DNA of 64,000 bases from Pelobates cultripes (GCA_933207985.1 OW240913.1:263242862-263306861); one strand, 5' to 3'; positions 43,108 through 55,571 are shown, numbered from the stretch's first letter. Translations and numbers: made by a program. Notes: generated from the sequence alone by a model not told the origin.

Positions 43108-44010
43108 GAGGGATACCCCCTCCCCACACTTCAACAACTATATCCAAAAAGGGATATATAGGTTATCAACCTATATGTGAAGTGGAGCGCTTATGAGGAA
43201 AAATAGACATGCATACCTCTCTTTGTATATTGAAGCAGGAGGTATACCAGAAAATGGAACATAAAATATAAAAATGCAAAAGGGAAAACAATAGTGCAGA
43301 TGGTACTGAATCCTTGAGTTAAAATAACAACTCACATATTCATGAGCCTGTGAGGAACTGGCTCAGTAGGTAGTGCCTCTATGCTCTTAAGGCAGCATCA
43401 CACCTCTCCTTGGACAAGATTGGAAGTACTCCAAATATGAGAAAGAGAGAGAGACATACAATAGTGTAGATAGTCTTGGGCTTCTTATTCTTTGAAAATA
43501 ATATGATGTTAAACTGACCTTCACCAGAGCCTTAAAATCCTGGCTCTGAGGTGGGAAGGCTTGGTGTCACTTTGTGTGGTGACACATCCCCTTTAGATGT
43601 ATATAGAAGGTGCAGAACCAAAACTGGACGACTGAATTTAAATAGACTTCATTTATTTACTAAAAACAACAAATAGTAAAAATACTAAATAAATATCACT
43701 CAGTCCCAGTTGGTGTAGTTCCTTTCGTTTGCCAAAATGTGTTCTTGTGTCCAAGCTTCCTCAGTCGGCTGATTTCTATGTCATATTCGCCAGTTAAAGG
43801 AGTATCAAGTATTGGAAAAAGACGTCTGACAGCCTGGAGGGAAGTGAAATATCACGAGCAGCACCACGTCATGGACCATTACCAAGAAACACAGTAGGAA
43901 TATATTAACAACACAATTATGTGACAAACCCTAGGATTGGTTGAGAAAGAGGGTACAAAAACCAGATAGAAGCTCACATCACACACAACTGACTGAGGAA
44001 GCTTGGACAT
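43108..44010 (-). mobile_element. PLE terminal region with inverted end
   Basis: 43108-43515 is the copy shared with 31630. 43515-44010 matches 35185-35610. GTCCAAGCTTCCTCAG (43755) recurs inverted as CTGAGGAAGCTTGGAC (43991), so two PLE ends meet head to head. The CTGAGGA sequence resembles the first half of the hammerhead core. Confidence 0.6.
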
Positions 44011-44024
44011 AAGCAGCAGAGTGT

Positions 44025-44175
44025 GGGGATGACAGTGTGGCTTATTCCTCCCCTGCTTTTTACCTGTGGGCTTACCTGTGGGCTGGACAGTGTGTTGGAG
44101 GGTGACAGTGTGGTGGGGCAGTGTGTAGGAAGATAACAGTGTGTAGTAAGATGACAGTGTGGGTGGCAGGTGTAG
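44025..44175. repeat. ACAGTGTG-rich minisatellite-like DNA
   Basis: GACAGTGTGK motifs recur seven or more times at irregular spacing, mixed with TACCTGTGGGCT repeats. Confidence 0.5.
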
Positions 44176-44715
44176 GAAGGTATTCCTTGTCTATCACCAC
44201 AATGTCAGGTTTGTTGACCAGTGCTTGCTTGAAAGTCTGAAAGTCCCACAGGATCTAAGCCCTGTCATTCTCACATACCCTTTGTGGTATCTCCCATCTG
44301 GACTTAGGCAGGTCCAGTCCATATTCTGTGCAGACATAATTCCAGCAATGTGGTTGTGCCTATCTCATATACACATATATACACATCATACTAACTAAAT
44401 AGTTTACAGATTGTAACTGACTTTTTAAAAACACCTAACATAGAAAAAAATAAAGGTGGTTTAGTTACAGTATATGATGCCTGTGACAACGCCAATGTAC
44501 CCCATTTTTAGCAGGTCCTATGCTAGCAAACTAATGGCTGCTCCTATGAGATTAACTTCTTACTTGGAAAATCCTTCCTCCTGGGGCTCCCAGCAAGGAT
44601 ACATAATATATATTATTAATGAATTATTATGGGTGTTTGTGTGGGAAACACAAATACCCTTAAATACACAAGATGCAAAAATCACTGACAGGTGTGTTGC
44701 AGAACCTCGGATTGT
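44176..44715. other. Spacer, nothing recognised
   Basis: Short ORFs only. No family signature. Confidence 0.4.
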
Positions 44716-44716
44716 G

Positions 44717-44759
<43 letters not shown>

Positions 44760-44885
44760 CCTGCACTCCTACTCACTCTATCTTTCCACTATATTTGACC
44801 CGGTGCTCGACTGCACTTTTAGACACGAAACAGAAATAGTCAGCGCTCCCAGGATTTGTAAAAAAAATCAAATTTTACTCCAATA

Positions 44886-44924
44886 GTCGACGTTTCAGCT
44901 CCACTTAGGAGCTTTCATCAGGAC
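44886..44924 (-). ncRNA. Hammerhead-type motif, left arm
   Basis: The minus strand has CTGATGA (44915-44921), a perfect AGCTCC/GGAGCT stem II with a 5-nt loop, and GAAAC (44892-44896) followed by palindromic GTCGAC. Core bases are intact, with one extra A before stem II. Stem I pairing is weak, so activity alone is doubtful. Confidence 0.5.
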
Positions 44925-44934
44925 AGCAAAAAAA

Positions 44935-44972
44935 GCTGATGATAGCTCCCAAGTGGTGCTGAAACGTCGACT
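44935..44972 (+). ncRNA. Hammerhead-type motif, right arm
   Basis: CTGATGA (44936-44942) and GAAAC (44961-44965) flank an imperfect stem (AGCTCC/GGTGCT). This is the mirror copy of the motif at 44886. The two could base-pair with each other over their full length. Confidence 0.5.
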
Positions 44973-45031
44973 ATTGGAGTAAAATTTGATTATTTTTTAC
45001 AAATCCTGGGAGTGCTGACTATTTCTGTTTC

Positions 45032-45078
<47 letters not shown>

Positions 45079-45084
45079 TTAAAA

Positions 45085-46015
45085 AGCTGGCTGCTGGCTG
45101 CACTCACGGTCTTCCACTAAAATTCAATGCTTTATTTTTATCTCATTAAAAATCAATGTTTCAGTCCCTCTAAGGGACTTTCTTCAGGATCATAGACCTA
45201 ACATAACCACAAACAATGTGCATTTATATAGGAGAGATAAATGAATAAAAGGAAAACATTTTACTCACCACAGGTGCTGTTTTTTTGTGACCGACATTCT
45301 ACCGGATCTTGTGCGCATGTACGGCTAAGTACTGCCCCTAAAACATGACATATCAACATGAAGATATAGCCATCGTTGCCATAGCAACGCGGTGCATCAA
45401 TATTATGTATTTCGATCTACAATTAAATCTCCATATTTTTTAACATCATTTTCCACCATTACTTTGTCCCTCAGCATCCCCATGCATTATAAGGTGATTT
45501 AGCCCATGGTTGGGCATTCACAATAGTGAGTGTATATCTCTATAGTAACAGCATTGATGTGCCGCTTTGCTTGGCTATGTCATCACGCCCGGGGGCGCAA
45601 TTTAGCTGCACATGCGCACAAACACTTGAGGTATAATATTGATGTTCCGCGTTGCTCGGCTAGGTCAGCATGCCTGGGGGCAGAATTTAGCTGCACATGC
45701 GCACAAACACTTGAGGTATGCTATGGCAATGACAGCTATGTCTTCACGTTGAAATGTCACATTTTAGAGGCGGGAATTAGCCGCACATGCGCTCTGGATC
45801 CGGTAGGATGCTGGTCACATAAGCAGCGCCTGTGGTGAGTCAATTTTCTCATATTATTCATTCATCTCTCCTATATAAATGCTCATTGTTTGTGGCTATG
45901 TTATGTCTTTGATCCTGAAAAAAGTCTCCAAGAGGAACTGAAACATAGATTTTTAATGAGATATCAATAAAACATTGAATTTTATTGGAAGACCGTGAGT
46001 GCAGCCACCTTTTTA
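45085..46015. mobile_element. 930-bp PLE foldback with inverted arms
   Basis: Left arm 45091-45380 and right arm 45720-46008 are inverted copies, diverged by roughly 15%. Each arm contains a decayed hammerhead (CTGAAGA with a perfect AGTCCCT/AGGGACT stem and GAAAC at 45158-45187, minus; CTGAAAA...GAAAC at 45915-45944, plus). The outer ends read GGTCTTCCACTAAAATTCAATG and its inverse. The right part includes a ~95-bp tandem duplication (45560-45720). Confidence 0.6.
45560..45720 (+). repeat. ~95-bp tandem duplication
   Basis: TTTAGCTGCACATGCGCACAAACACTTGAGGTAT occurs twice (at about 45601 and 45687, blocks of it given here only for orientation) together with the preceding CGTTGCTCGGCTAGGTCA-type block. 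Confidence 0.7.
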
Positions 46016-47469
46016 TAACTCTTGGATATTTAAAGCCCTGGGCAGCAAGTGCCTGAAACCAGGATGGAGAATGGTGGCAGCTGGACCCGGCTGTGAGGTG
46101 GTCGGGGGAGGAGTTCCATTGTGGCTACATGTGGAGCCAGTATAGCGTGATGCCGCGCTTTGCGGTGGTCGGTGGGACATTGCGGATTTTGGCTGTGGCA
46201 GGCCCCGGGATCACAGGGGGCGCTGCCAGGACAGTGAAGCAGCATGCTGGCTGAGTTGGCCTCTGCGCCTAACAAGGGTTCTGTTGGTGTTTCGCAGGAG
46301 AGGGAGGTTGGGGGGCTCCCTACCCAGCCAGGATCTGTTCAGGGTTAGGCAGCTACAAGGGGCTTGGTCAGCAGAGACAGCACAGCACCCTTGGGAGGCT
46401 CCATGGTTGGGGAAGAATAGTCCCAGGCACCCAGTAGGAAAAGGCAGGAGTATGTGGGGTCCCATGCATCCCCTCCCACAACGCAATGGCTCCAGGCAGT
46501 GGAGCGGAGCACCCAACAAGTGACTAGGGTGGCAGCGATGCCACCGCCAGCCACAACAGGGCATCTCCTACGGTGTGGTGAGAAGCTCTGGGTATGACCA
46601 GACACGGGTGGGCAGGACATGCCACATGCAGGATAGGAACATAGGTTCCTCTGTCTACGGGGGGCTGGCGGGCGGAGATCACAGGAGCCATCGACGGAGC
46701 AGGCAGCGACAGTAGGAGATCCCCTAACAGTAGCCAGGAAAAAGTGTGTTATGGCTCATCTAGCCAGGAGGGAAGGTGTCACGACTCACCGATTAGAGGT
46801 TAAAGTCTCTGGAGGAGTGCTTCCATGTCCATCGGGGCAGGCTCCCCGGTCAAACAGGCACAGGGCTCTTCCCATGTCGACTATGGCCGCAAGGGCCAGG
46901 ACACCAGATCCAGGAGTGACAGGTCAAGGCTAGGTCTGCTGGGTGAGGTCAGGGGTGCTGGGAGTTCTGGTGATGGTCTACGCAGGATGTCGTCTTCTTT
47001 TCGCAGGTCACCTGATCATACAGTTATGGGTCAGGTACAGACTCAGGACGTCTTAAAAAAGTTTTGCTGCGGCTTCAGATGTGGGCATTGATTTCTTGAA
47101 TCTAGGTTTTCAGGACAGTCTCAGGCAGGCGATATTCAGGCAGGGTGAGGGCACTCAGGTGGCATGAGGAGGTCAAGCTCTGTGCTGTGGCGAGGGATGG
47201 AAAGAGAAATTGATGGGTTAGGTCGGCTCAACAAGTGGGATATATATTTTAAGTTCAAGAGCAAAAGAATGTTTGGTTTTGGTAGGTTTTAGCTCGTCGG
47301 TAGCTCAGAATCTGGGTGTGTAGGGGTATCTCGGTATACCCCTACAAGTGGAAATGAATGGCCTTGTGGCTGTGTTTACTGGTTGTGTTATATTAATGTT
47401 AGATTTTTATATGGATGTATTGATGTTAACTATGGTGGGGTCATTATCTGTGGAAAAAGTTATATCTAA
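46016..47469. other. GC-rich DNA, unrecognised
   Basis: Frames stay open on both strands to 119 codons through base composition. The phrase TAGGGGTATCTCGGTATACCCCTA (47316-47346) is a hairpin. 46750-47100 has repeated CAGGTCA phrases. A retroelement UTR or gag is possible but I cannot support it. Confidence 0.4.
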
Positions 47470-48338
47470 AAGTTATAGTGCTGTGGCAAATGGCAAATGA
47501 TTTAGGTAAACTAGAAAAATGGTCAGAATTGTGGCAACTGACATTTAATGTGGATAAGTGCAAGATAATGCATTTTGGACGTAAAAACCCAAGGGCAGAG
47601 TACAGAATATTTGATAGAGTCCTAACCTCAACATCTGAGGAAAGGGATTTAGGGGTGATTATTTCTGATGACATAAAGGTAGGCAGACAATGTAATAGAG
47701 CAGCAGGAAATGCTAGCATAATGCTTGTTTGTAAGGGAGAGGTATTAGCAGTAGAAAGAGGGAAGTGCTCATGCCATTGTACAGAACACTGGTGAGACCT
47801 CACTTGGAGTATTGTACACAGTACTGGAGACTGTATCTTCAGAAGGATATTGATACCTTAGAGAGAGTTCAGAGAAGGGATACTAAACTGGTTCATGGAT
47901 TGCAGGATAAAACTTACCAGGAAAGGTTAAATGATCTTAACATGTATAGCTTGGAGGAAAGACGAGACAGGGGGGATATGATAGAAACATTTAAATAAAC
48001 AAAGGGAATCAACACAGTAAAGGAGGAGACTATATTTAAAAGAAGAAAAACTACCACAACAAGAGGACATAGTCTTAAATTTGAGGGACAATGGTTTAAA
48101 AATAATATCAGGAAGTATTACTTTACTGAGAGGGTAGTGGATGTATGGAATAGCCTTCCAGCTGAAGTTGTAGTGGTTAACACAGTAAATGAGTTTCAGC
48201 ATGCGTGGGATAGGCATAAGGCTATTCTAACTATAAGATAAGGCCAGGGACTAATGAAAGTATTTAGAAAATTGGGCAGACTAGATGGGCCGAATGGTTC
48301 TTATCTGCCATCACATTCTATGTTTCTATGTTTCTGTG
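47470..48338 (+). mobile_element. CR1/L2-type LINE, 3' end
   Basis: The copy is 5'-truncated and ends in GATGGGCCGAATGGTTCTTATC and TTTCTATG repeats, as at 11965 and (inverted) 32060. It has no poly(A). Short terminal repeats in place of poly(A) are usual for CR1/L2 clades. Confidence 0.85.
47478..48000 (+). pseudogene. LINE RT C-terminal part
   Basis: ANDLGKLEKWSELWQLTFNVDKC, RDLGVIISDDIK, then in the next frame LYRTLVRPHLEYCTQYWRLYLQKDI, LERVQRRDTKLV and SLEERRDRGDMIETFK form the conserved thumb region of CR1-like LINEs. A frameshift near 47765 and a stop at 47996 break it. WFKNNIRKYYFTERVVDVWNSLP follows at about 48090-48160. Confidence 0.85.
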
Positions 48339-48611
48339 ATGTCATAAAGTGTTGTTAATGACCTTTATTTATTTAATTAAATACCATTTCAAATTAATTT
48401 TCAAAATAATAATAAAGCTGTGATCATTTTAACCCAACTTCAAGGTGTCTGAGGCTAATGACCTCGTTAGGCAGTGAGCCAGAACTCTTTAGAAAACCTG
48501 AGCTGGACTTATTCACAACCACTCTGACAGTGCGTGGAGAATCGGCCCACCCTGCTCTTCCGAATACTCCACCCCAGGGACCCAAATAACAACAGAGGAA
48601 AAAACCTACAT

Positions 48612-49360
48612 TTAACCCCTTAAGGACGGAGCCAAATGTACACATTGTGAACAAAACAAAATGTAAACAAAACCTGGCATTTGCGCTACATGTCTGTCCA
48701 ACCGTAATTCACCTCTTTCATAGAAAATGCACCCACCCTTATTATATATCATTTTATTCAGGGGAAACAGGGCCTTCATTTAATATCAAATATTTAGCTA
48801 TGAAACATAATTTAATATGAAAAAAATGGGAGAAAATACAATTTTTTTATTTTTTTTTAGTTCTACAGGACATTTTAACAGTCAATGTCATAATACTGTT
48901 TGGTTTTACTGCAATAAAATACACATATTTGTATTCAGTAAAGTCTCACGTGTAAGACAGTACCCCCTATGTACAGGTTTTATGGCATTTTGGGAAGTTA
49001 CAGGGTCAAATATAGCACGTTACATTTGAAATTGAAATTCGCCAGATTGGTTATGTTGCCTTTGAGACTGTATAGTAGCCCGGGAATTAAATTTACACCC
49101 ATAATGGCATACCATTTGCAATAGTAGACAACCCAAGGTATTGCAAATGGGGTATGTCCAGTCTTTTTTACCCCACTCTCACATGGCCGGGGGGCTTCAA
49201 AGAGGACGGACGTGCCGCGGGGGTCTCCCTGGGAGTCCCCCACACCACGATCGCCGGCGTGGGATCGCCGGCGACCGGGTAAGTACCAAAAGACCGGAGG
49301 GCGTACTATTACGCCCGGCGGCGTTATATAATAGTACGCCCTCCGGTCTTAAGGGGTTAA
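48612..49360. mobile_element. 749-bp TTAA-flanked MITE with subterminal hairpin
   Basis: TTAACCCCTTAAGGAC at the left and GGTCTTAAGGGGTTAA at the right form ~14-bp inverted ends inside TTAA sites, the same ends as the 80-bp element at 16577. Near the right end a perfect 21-bp hairpin (49291-49311 with 49329-49349, AGACCGGAGGGCGTACTATTA) flanks a 17-nt loop. No transposase. The ends fit piggyBac-type transposition. Confidence 0.8.
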
Positions 49361-49474
49361 ACTTAACTTTCCCTGGGGCTGCATGTGCTTACCCACATGT
49401 CAGGATAGTGGCTGTGCAAAAGTCTGGGTGCCAGGTATACACCCCTGACCACCATCCCCAACACTCTGTTACAG

Positions 49475-49476
<2 letters not shown>

Positions 49477-49521
<45 letters not shown>
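49477..49521. repeat. (AT)n microsatellite
   Basis: About 22 uninterrupted AT dinucleotides. Confidence 0.95.
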
Positions 49522-49522
<1 letters not shown>

Positions 49523-50635
49523 TAATAATAAAGAAAACTTTTATCTGAATGTGAATGGACACAAGGACAAGAAAGAGAATATATGTAACATGGAGTATAC
49601 TGATTTGGCTGGTATTAAAATGGACAAGCTATGTTCACTTATATGGATCTTCTAACACATAATTTGCAGTTTATTACCACAATTACCTAACCTTGTTGTA
49701 CCCAAGTGTGTTTATATTTGACATGAAAGGGGCCCACGGCCTAAGATTGCCCAGAGGCCAAGACTGCTGTCAGTCTATCTCTGCACCTGTACTAAACCCC
49801 TTGCAGACTTCATCCCATATGTTGTTGACACACAATACACATTGGAGCATCAAACTGAGGATCGTGGAAACCATGTTTAAAGCATAATGTATATTCAAAA
49901 ATTGCCTGATTGTGGTTGTAAGGAAACCTAGTATATCCAAATGAAAAGGGGAGAAATACCGAACATAAAGAGGGATTTCTTCACAGTGGTTTTTTGTAAA
50001 ATACATGCTGAAAGTAATTATTGCAAATAAAAAGAAATCGTATTTGACAAAATAAATATATGAAGTATTTAACAAAGCATTCCCAGTATAGTTTCAAATG
50101 CTATTATACATCTGGCAATTCCTTGTATTATTTAAGCTCTTATAAAGGAAATGCTGCTTTGTGACTGTCAATCAATTTACAAGTACACTTGAATAGAAAT
50201 ATGGTTTAGTTTATATGCTATTAGTTACACACTGGGATCTTTTATATGCATGTTTTATTAATCCACCTTTTCAAAACTACTACTTATTCCTATGTATAGA
50301 TGGACCCCCATTAAGTGTTTTATTTCTCTGAAGAATTTATATTTTACATAAACACGCAAAGGAAGTCAATTAGATTAGTTCATCAAAGTTATGAAAATAA
50401 GATAAAAGAATGGGGCAAAATTATTAATTAAGTTATCCCCTACTAGGTTCTTTCCATTAAAAAAATATCCACTAGAATCCAACTTTTGAATATTTTATAC
50501 ATACATACATTGTCTTTGAACAGCTTGAAAATGAAAAATAAGTAAATGTGATTAGTAAACTAATGTATCACATTGTATCAAAGTAGGAGAAAGGATGTAT
50601 TGTGAATATTAAAGACGATTTTTTTTTGCACTGTA
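49522..50635. other. AT-rich spacer, nothing recognised
   Basis: ORFs are short and lack known motifs. Confidence 0.45.
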
Positions 50636-51345
50636 AATACATAGGCCGAAAAGAAACATACATCCATCAAGTTCAGTCTGTCTCACATCTCTTTTCGCTC
50701 TTGGTCCAAAAGAAGGCAAAAACTCAGTTTGGAGAGTTTTCCATTTTTGCAACAAACAAGGAAACAAATTCATTCTTGATGCCAGAATGGCAGTAAGTTT
50801 GCTCGATGGATAAATAAGCTGTTACCCCAGATATTAAAAATGATCTCCCTGAATATTATGTTTTTGCAAGTATTCATCCAGTTGCTGTTTACACATCTGT
50901 ATAGACATCTGTATAAAACCAAATTTTCGGGCAGAGAACTCCACATCCTTATTGTTCTTACAAAAAAACATTTCCTTTGCGTTAGACTAAATCTCCTTTT
51001 ATTCTAGTCTAAATAGTGTCCTATGTATAGTCCTGTTTATGAATAGATTTCCAGACAATGGCTTGTATAGGCTCTGAATATATTTGTAAAATGCTAATGT
51101 ATCCCATTGGAGGCACCATGTTTCCAAAGTAAAGAGATTTACATTTGTTAACCTTTCTTTATAATTAAAATCTTCCATTCGTTATGTAGCCCTCCTCTGC
51201 ACTATTTCTACTGCCATAGTATCCTTCTTTAGAACAGGTGCCCAAAATTGCACAGCATATTCAAGGTGTGGTCTTTCCATTGATTTATAAAAAGACAACA
51301 TTTCATCCTGTGAGTTAATGCCCCTGATCTATTTAAACTGTTAAT
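50636..51345 (-). pseudogene. CR1-like LINE 3' end, second family
   Basis: Minus-strand frames read ERPHLEYAVQFWAPVLKKD, VEIVQRRAT, then a 3' untranslated-like part ending ELDGCMFLFGLC. The pattern is the CR1-type RT thumb, but the sequence differs from the family at 47.5 kb. Multiple stops. Confidence 0.7.
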
Positions 51346-51980
51346 ATTGGTTAACAAGATATAGTCCAATTCAAACTGCTAGCACTAAACTACAAAGCCC
51401 TCACTAGGTCCATTCCTCACTACATTTCCTCTTTACTCAACAAATACATTCCGTCTCATCCTCTTCACTCCGCGAACTACCTTCTCCTTACCTCTGTTAA
51501 TTCCTCCACTGTCAACTCTCATCTGCAGGAATTCTCAACAGCTGCCTCATTCCTTTGGAATTTCACTACCCCATGTCATCAGACTCTCCCCTAGCCTCCA
51601 GGCTTTAAGAAGTCACTGAAAACACACCTCTTTAAGAAAGCTTGTCATCTTCCTGGTGACACTTATCTCATTACAATTGCCCTCCTCAGTTCCCTTGCCT
51701 CTATAGCCCAGCTCACTCTCTTTCCTTCTAATGCTTGTTCCACACACAACTTTTACGGGTTTATTCCGTCACAAACTTCTTATCTCCCTTCATCTCTGAC
51801 CTACTGTTATTTCTCTTGAGTGTCTTTACCTCCTTCCTCATATATTGTAAGTTCATTTGAGCAGTGCCTTCTTTTCTTGTCACTTGTAATTTCTGTATGT
51901 TAATTACTTGTTGTCAGATATCCCCATTCTATAATTGTAAAGTGCTGCAAAAATGTTGGCACTATCTAAATGCTAACAAT
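51346..51980 (+). pseudogene. L2 (Maui-like) LINE 3' end
   Basis: FKLLALNYKALTRSIPHYISSLL, then FSTAASFLWNF, FKKSLKTHLFKKA follow the C-terminal pattern of vertebrate L2 RTs (LLTYKALHGxAPxYLxDLL...FSVAAPRLWNSLP...FKKxLKTHLF). The tail TAAAGTGCTGCAAAAATGTTGGC...TAATAATAAG is the usual L2 3' end. Confidence 0.75.
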
Positions 51981-52411
51981 AATAAGAGTATTCATGAAAT
52001 CCAGCTTTATGTTTAGTCATTACTGGATTATTCTTTTATTTTACACTGTAATATATATTAATAACTAATTTATAAAATACTTCGACCAGACACACAATAT
52101 TTTATGCCCTAATTTATTCATTTATAAGCAGTTATATACATAATTTACACACAGTGAACTGATCTGCTGTTATAATAATGAGACAGCAAATGTTCATTAA
52201 ACCATGAATTTATGCAAACTGACAAGGAATTGAAAACTTCAGGCCAAAATAGAAATACAAGAATGCTTTAAACCAACACATTTTCTAGCTTGGCTATTTT
52301 GACCTAAACTTAGCAAATCCTGGCACTTCTCCTTGCATTCAGAGTTTAGTGAGTAACCCTGTGTCTATAACATGGTAATTGTTACTCTGCCATTAGAGCA
52401 GCAATACCTCT

Positions 52412-52770
52412 TAGAGTTGGGCACTCGTTTCTGCTCATGTTTGTGTTCATCCGTATTTTGGCTATTCGTCCATTCCTTTTAAAGCCAAATTAATGACTAG
52501 AACTTACAACAAAATATTGCCCTGCAATTCGCTTTTCGTTCATTCATTTAGTTTATTAAAAGGAGGAAGCAGGTAGCTCCCTCCCTCCCTCCTTCTAATA
52601 TACTAAATGAATGAACGAAGAATAAATAGCAGGACAAAATGTCATACAACAATTAATTCGGTATTTTTTTTATTTGTTGTACCTTCATTCATTTGGCTTT
52701 CAGATGAATGGATGATTAGCCGAAATTTGGATGGACATGAACACTAGCACGAACGAATGCCAAAGTTTAA
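52412..52770. mobile_element. Foldback MITE-like element
   Basis: The outer arms (GGGCACTCGTTTCTGCTCATG...CATCCGTATTTTGGCTATTCGTCCATTC in short, 52419-52478) have an inverted partner at 52703-52765. An inner pair (TCATTCATTTAGTTTATTA and TAATATACTAAATGAATGA) surrounds the centre near 52580. No ORF and no clear TSD. Confidence 0.55.
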
Positions 52771-55571
52771 GTCAACCAATCAGAACGCCTTGAGTCAAAT
52801 TGCATGGCAAGGGAAAGCAAATAAGGCTTTCTCTGCCCTTCAAGCTAATGCTATGTGGAGCCCTTGCCAAGTGAAGATTGACTAATTTTTTCAGCAGGAT
52901 TTTTGTTTCTGGCATGGTTTTTTTTGTGATTGTGTCTTTTTTTGATGCGACTTTATGGATTTTTATTTGGTCTTTTTTAAGGCTGAAAAAAACATGAAAG
53001 AAAAAAGTAGACATCTAATGGTAAGTAGTATTTTGTTTATTTTACAGGTATTTAGTTTATTGCCCCTCCTCACTATTATTAGGGTGAGGGGAATAGGCAG
53101 TTTTTTTTATGCTAGTCACCAAACAGTGACTAGGAGCTTGAAGACCCCTAGGCATGGGTGAAGGAATTATTTGTTGTTGTTATTCACCAATGGATGGGGG
53201 CTTGTGGGAGACAACAGGTCCACCCCCCCCCAGTTTTAGTTAGGGTCCCCACCTGCTGCTATGGATGGGGACTAGAGGGGACACTAGGTCCTGTGCCAGG
53301 TCTCCCTTTATTGGATTAGTGCCCATTCGCTAGTCTTTTTTTATAACAGTGAGCAGTCACTGTGTGCTTACTCTTTAGTAGACACAGTGGTTAGGGGCAG
53401 GAGCGAGGATTTAACCTTAGCATTAGTAAAGTTGCCTGAAAGACCAAAATGAAAAAAAGGGAGGATATTTTTCGTAATTTTGGTCTTTCAGTTTTTTAGT
53501 AGATAGCTCCTTAATCCTTGTAGGATTGCCATAAGGACCACAAATCAAGGAGCAATCTAGTAAACCACTCCCTAATTTGGTACCCTTAACAATGGCAACC
53601 CCACAAGGGTACCAGTTTACAGAGTTCTATATTAAACGTCTGCTAAATGCAGCCATGGCAATGATCGGAATTTCAGTGAAACAAATAAAATTCCAAAACT
53701 AAGATAACATTTCATCCAAAAACAAAGAAACAAACAAAAAAAAATTAGGATCATATGAAACAAATTTTTTTTCATCTAAATGTATTATGATGAAACAAAT
53801 ATTTTAGCGGAGCATAAGTCTAGTAACTCTCATAAATATCACTAAGAACAATTTTGTTTTAATTTAACTGATATTTTCTTTGGTTAAAAGCAATCATTTT
53901 TAAGCAACACATAATGTATCAGAGAATGAATAAGATGATAAAAAATATATATTCAAAATAAAATTATTATGACATCCCTTAGCTGAGGGTGATGCATGAC
54001 CATAATCAATATGCTCTCAATGGAAACCAGACAGCCTAATATACCATTATGCCAGAAGGCATGACAATAGAATTATCAAAGCAGATTAAGATAACTAAAT
54101 TTGGTTGCTACAAAATGAATCTAGGTTTAAAGGTGTCCAATAAAGTGTTGGGAAATATGAGAAGAGGAATAATATCTTGCCCCAAGCCATTAATCTGTCA
54201 ACATATAGATGGCAGGGACTCAGAATCATTTCACATACACAGATTCTGTTGTGAGTTAAGAATTGCATTTATTTTCCATGAACCATGGCTTCTGAAAAAT
54301 ATAATATGCTTTTAAGATTCTGTTTGAAGCATTTTGCTTGACCTGTTCCCCTTTAATCTTGCACATGCTTTTAAAGAAATCAAAGGAAACCAGTTTACAA
54401 AAATAATGCTTTTTTACCATTCAAAGCACCGATATTCACTCTATCTGATGTGGGTAGAAAAAGCAATCTCCTTTCAGAAACGTATAAAATGAAGCACAAA
54501 CATTGTTGTCAATTACTAGTATAAATCATTATTATCAACTATTATTAAAAAAAAAAATCAACTGCAGTTTCAAGAAAAGGGTGAAGATGCCCCCTACTAA
54601 ATTAACCCAGAGCAAATCATGTGTGAACAGTATACATCACATGCAGACCCAGCAGATGCTGCCTCCTCGGCTGTTTGTTGGAAGATGAAGAACGTAGATC
54701 TTTTATTTATATTCATGGATATAGTCAGATAAATAACATATCAGTCACTGTACTCACTTAATGTGAGAAGATATGATAATCATGTGCACAAATCTGGATT
54801 TTCACTTTGTGAAACAAATTATAGAAGTTTATCTTTCTTCTAGTATTAAGAGAATGTTCACCTTAATTGTTGCCATATGTGAAAATTATATTTTTAAAGA
54901 TATTTTGGTGTATAGATTAGGAGGGCTACATGAACAGTCTCACTGCTCAATTATCTGCCATGTAGGAGTTAACACCTTAAATATGGGGGCAATTGTCCAA
55001 GTTCTGAAACAAACCAAAACCTAGACTTTGTGCTACATGTTTGCTTGACCGTAATTTAGGCGTTTTTTTTTCTTTCAAATATTTCATTTTTATTGCAAGG
55101 TTAACAAACTACAAAAATATCGAGATATACAGTCACAATGTTACAAAAAGGGACATTGCAATGGTACACAACATAGTCATGCCACAAGATATGGTACCAA
55201 TAAATTTGGACAATCGTTACATGTGTCATAACAAATGATATTGCACTATGCAATCCCGATCAGCAGAGAAGCATCATACCTAAATTACTTTCGGTAGGTG
55301 TTTCTTTTTAAATGCACCCAGAATAATAATATCCTATGTGTATACCTAACACAACATTAACTATGAATACATTTTAAAAAATGGGAAAACATTGAAAAAA
55401 CATACATAATTTTGTCACATTCTTCACATTTTCATTTTTGAGATTCACATTCAGTCCTGGTTGTTAAATTCATATGTCTAGGACCGAAAGTAATTTTGGG
55501 TCGTTAATGATAACCCTATATCAAATTCTCCCTAAATCTATACTAAGCCAACCCTATCACTCTATGCTTTT
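52771..55571. other. AT-rich DNA, nothing firm
   Basis: 53100-53640 has scattered TGGGGAC and GTCACCA phrases typical of old repeats. ORFs of up to 88 codons (for example 54049-54315) have no family signature. A TTTTTTTTTCTTTC run at 55063 could be a retroposon tail on the minus strand. Confidence 0.45.

Larger units (their letters stand above)
44716..45075. mobile_element. Head-to-head PLE termini between two (TA)n tracts
   Basis: Two ~100-bp arms (about 44822-44930, minus, and 44935-45034, plus) are inverted copies of each other. Each starts at the centre with a hammerhead core, runs outward through TATTGGAGTAAAATTTGATT, and ends against a (TA)n tract (44726-44754 and 45033-45075). Confidence 0.65.

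Noticed and set aside
44474..44886. ORFs containing YIYIYIYIY
   Set aside because: They are translation of the (TA)n tract.
47316..47346. Possible terminator-like hairpin TAGGGGTATCTCGGTATACCCCTA
   Set aside because: Short palindromes are common here, and no transcription unit is attached.
54049..54315. 88-codon ORF
   Set aside because: Isolated, with no domain or neighbours. Expected by chance in this much AT-rich DNA.
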